This document shows positions 31,129 through 32,353 of a stretch of 32,353 nucleotides of DNA, one piece after another. A model generated the notes under the pieces. The model saw nothing but the letters and a program-made list of their open reading frames with translations, did not search any database and was not told the DNA's origin. The DNA lies in contig JAITRO010000093.1 in the NCBI GenBank assembly GCA_031288335.1, positions 1 through 32,353 on the forward strand, written 5' to 3'. The position numbers were made by a program, and so were the translations under genes. The DNA is from Synergistaceae bacterium (GTDB taxonomy: Bacteria > Synergistota > Synergistia > Synergistales > Synergistaceae). Within the stretch, counting starts at the first letter, position 1; every line of letters starts with the position of its first letter.

Positions 31129-32091
31129 TTACACGCCGCTCGTCCTTGTATTCATCCTGAGCCTGCCCATGAAAGTGTTCAAGAACACCGCTATGTAAAG
31201 TGCCGCTCCAGTGGCTACCGACTGAAAGAACGAGTCGACGCCCATCATCTGCATTCCGTTCAGGAGAACCATTAAGATGAGGGCGCCCAAAAGCGTTCCG
31301 GTCATGGTGCCCTCGCCTCCCTTGATGTTCACACCGCCGAGTATGCAGGCCGTCAGGACATTGAACTCCATTCCCGTCCCTATGGTGGGATCGGCCGAAC
31401 CAAGGCGCGCTACCTGCCAGATTCCCGAGAGCGCGGCCATGACCCCGCTCAGTACGAAAAATATCATCCTGATCTTGACGACGGCAATTCCCGAATAATA
31501 CGCGGCCAGCTCGTTGCCGCCTATCGCGATGGCGTACTTGCCCAGCACGGTATATCGTTCCAGAAACAGGAACATCGCCGCCACCGCTATGACTATCGGA
31601 ATGGCAAGCGGTATCCTGCTGCCGAAGAACTTCATGGAATTGAGGATAACGACCGGCTTCAACAGCGGGTCGTTCAGCGGGATAGCCCTGCAGACCATGA
31701 AAGCCATGCCCGAGGTGATTATCCACGTCGCCAGCGTCGCCATTATCCCGGGTATCTTGAGTTTTTCCATTATGAAGGCGTTGGCCGCGCCGACAAAAGC
31801 TCCCAGAACGCCCACTATCGGAATAGCAAGCCACGCGTTTACTCCCCACAGGCAGAGGTATCCGTAAAAAAGTGCGGAAAGCGCCATCGTGCCGCCCACC
31901 GACAGATCTATTCCGCCGGACGCTATCACGAACATCGAGGCGCATCCCAGGATGAGATTGGGCAGGCTCTGCCTGAACATGTTGGTGAGGTTGTACAGTG
32001 AGGCGAATCTGGCGTTCCGGCAGGTAAAGAATATGAACATCGCCGCAAGTACCGCCAGAAGCATCAGGTTTTGTCTCGTCGATTTGCTCAT
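31129..32091 (-). CDS. ABC transporter permease, ribose/sugar type (RbsC-like)
   Basis: This is an inner-membrane permease of 320 aa with eight to ten hydrophobic segments and the BPD_transp_2 signature. It has IASGGIDLSVGGTMAL near residue 58 and the EAA-like cytoplasmic loop GKYAIAIGGNELAAYYSGIAVVKIR near residue 185. It ends LGGVNIKGGEGTMTGTLLGALI. Family members import sugars (ribose, galactose, autoinducer-2 and similar) together with an ATPase and a periplasmic binding protein, neither of which is in this window. ATG at 32091 follows GGGGAGAG; it starts 13 bases after the upstream permease ends. Confidence 0.93.
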   Translation of the reverse strand: MSKSTRQNLMLLAVLAAMFIFFTCRNARFASLYNLTNMFRQSLPNLILGCASMFVIASGGIDLSVGGTMALSALFYGYLCLWGVNAWLAIPIVGVLGAFVGAANAFIMEKLKIPGIMATLATWIITSGMAFMVCRAIPLNDPLLKPVVILNSMKFFGSRIPLAIPIVIAVAAMFLFLERYTVLGKYAIAIGGNELAAYYSGIAVVKIRMIFFVLSGVMAALSGIWQVARLGSADPTIGTGMEFNVLTACILGGVNIKGGEGTMTGTLLGALILMVLLNGMQMMGVDSFFQSVATGAALYIAVFLNTFMGRLRMNTRTSGV

Positions 32092-32104
32092 GTCCGTCTC
32101 TCCC

Positions 32105-32353
32105 CTACACCCTGACGCGTTCGCGAATGGCGCCGTTCAAGACTATCGCGAGAATCAGGACAAAGCCTTTTATCACGTTCTGAACGTAGACCGTGAGGCC
32201 CTGCATGTTCATAATATTGGTCAGCACCGTGATAAAAAGGGCGCCTATGAACATCCCGAACACGGTGCCCCGCCCTCCGTTGATGTCGGTTCCGCCAAGT
32301 ACCGCCGCTATTATGCAGTCGCTTTCGAGCGAGGGAAATATGCCGCTGTCGGC
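32105..32353 (-). CDS. ABC transporter permease, second sugar-type subunit (partial)
   Basis: The last 82 residues of a second BPD_transp_2 permease run off the right edge. It has the family end AAVLGGTDINGGRGTVFGMFIGALFITVL followed by another hydrophobic segment (KGFVLILAIVLNG) and a basic tail ending RERVRV. The stop is TAG at 32105-32107. Together with the next gene it forms the two-permease arrangement of some sugar transporters (for example RhaP/RhaQ or YtfT/YjfF types); the ATPase and binding protein are expected further right. Confidence 0.88.
   Translation of the reverse strand, partial: ADSGIFPSLESDCIIAAVLGGTDINGGRGTVFGMFIGALFITVLTNIMNMQGLTVYVQNVIKGFVLILAIVLNGAIRERVRV

Overview
The window looks like chromosomal DNA of a diderm bacterium, most likely of the phylum Synergistota. 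This is inferred from gene content and style, not from a database search. Ribosomal protein L27 has the Firmicutes/Synergistota-type cleavable N-terminal extension and sits next to its protease Prp. A LytR-CpsA-Psr protein follows nadD, yet there is also a lipid-A-disaccharide-synthase-like protein and a periplasmic SMP-30-type propeller. Base composition is moderately GC-rich, genes are packed into overlapping operons, and TTG starts are frequent (five of the genes listed). Nearly all of the window is ordinary core or transport DNA, with two lower-GC patches carrying cell-surface glycosylation genes.

Layout. 1-880: a protein of unknown function on the minus strand, then a divergent promoter region. 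880-2950 (+): an MBL-fold hydrolase overlapping a divergent malic-enzyme-like protein. 2970-5290 (-): an isoprenylcysteine-methyltransferase-like membrane protein, a flippase-like UPF0104 membrane protein and an unknown protein, with a good promoter. 5396-6617 (+): a compound hairpin and an AT-richer FkbM-type methyltransferase gene. 6671-11696 (+): a ribosome/cell-growth operon, rplU-prp-rpmA-obg-nadD-LCP-rsfS, behind a near-consensus promoter. It has a composite palindromic element between rpmA and obg, and a prp with no standard start codon. 11697-14880 (+): a lower-GC patch with a start-less ORF remnant, two tandem duplicate family-2 glycosyltransferases, an unknown protein and a frameshifted small gene. 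It ends in a 40-nt palindrome that resembles an IS200/IS605 end.

14940-18409 (-): an aminotransferase-fold protein that lacks the PLP lysine, an exported thioredoxin-like protein and a DUF4143-type ATPase flanked by imperfect direct repeats. 18653-19594 (+): a DMT/EamA permease. 19584-27105 (-): a tightly packed operon of LapA-domain protein, recJ, rel, dtd, an MBL hydrolase, an LpxB-like glycosyltransferase and a small unknown protein. It combines DNA repair, stringent response, tRNA proofreading and envelope functions. 27347-29248 (-): a membrane-anchored coiled-coil protein with 171-bp tandem repeats. 29629-30084 (+): an Hsp20 chaperone with its own promoter. 30181-32353 (-): a periplasmic SMP-30/NHL-like propeller downstream of two ribose-type ABC permeases, the second running off the window edge.

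No tRNA, rRNA, CRISPR array, transposase or phage gene was seen. The points most worth a second look are the lysine-less aminotransferase, the start-codon-less prp, the composite palindromic element, the Rel protein with an acidic synthetase motif, and the frameshifted small gene carrying an in-phase A_AAA_AAC heptamer.
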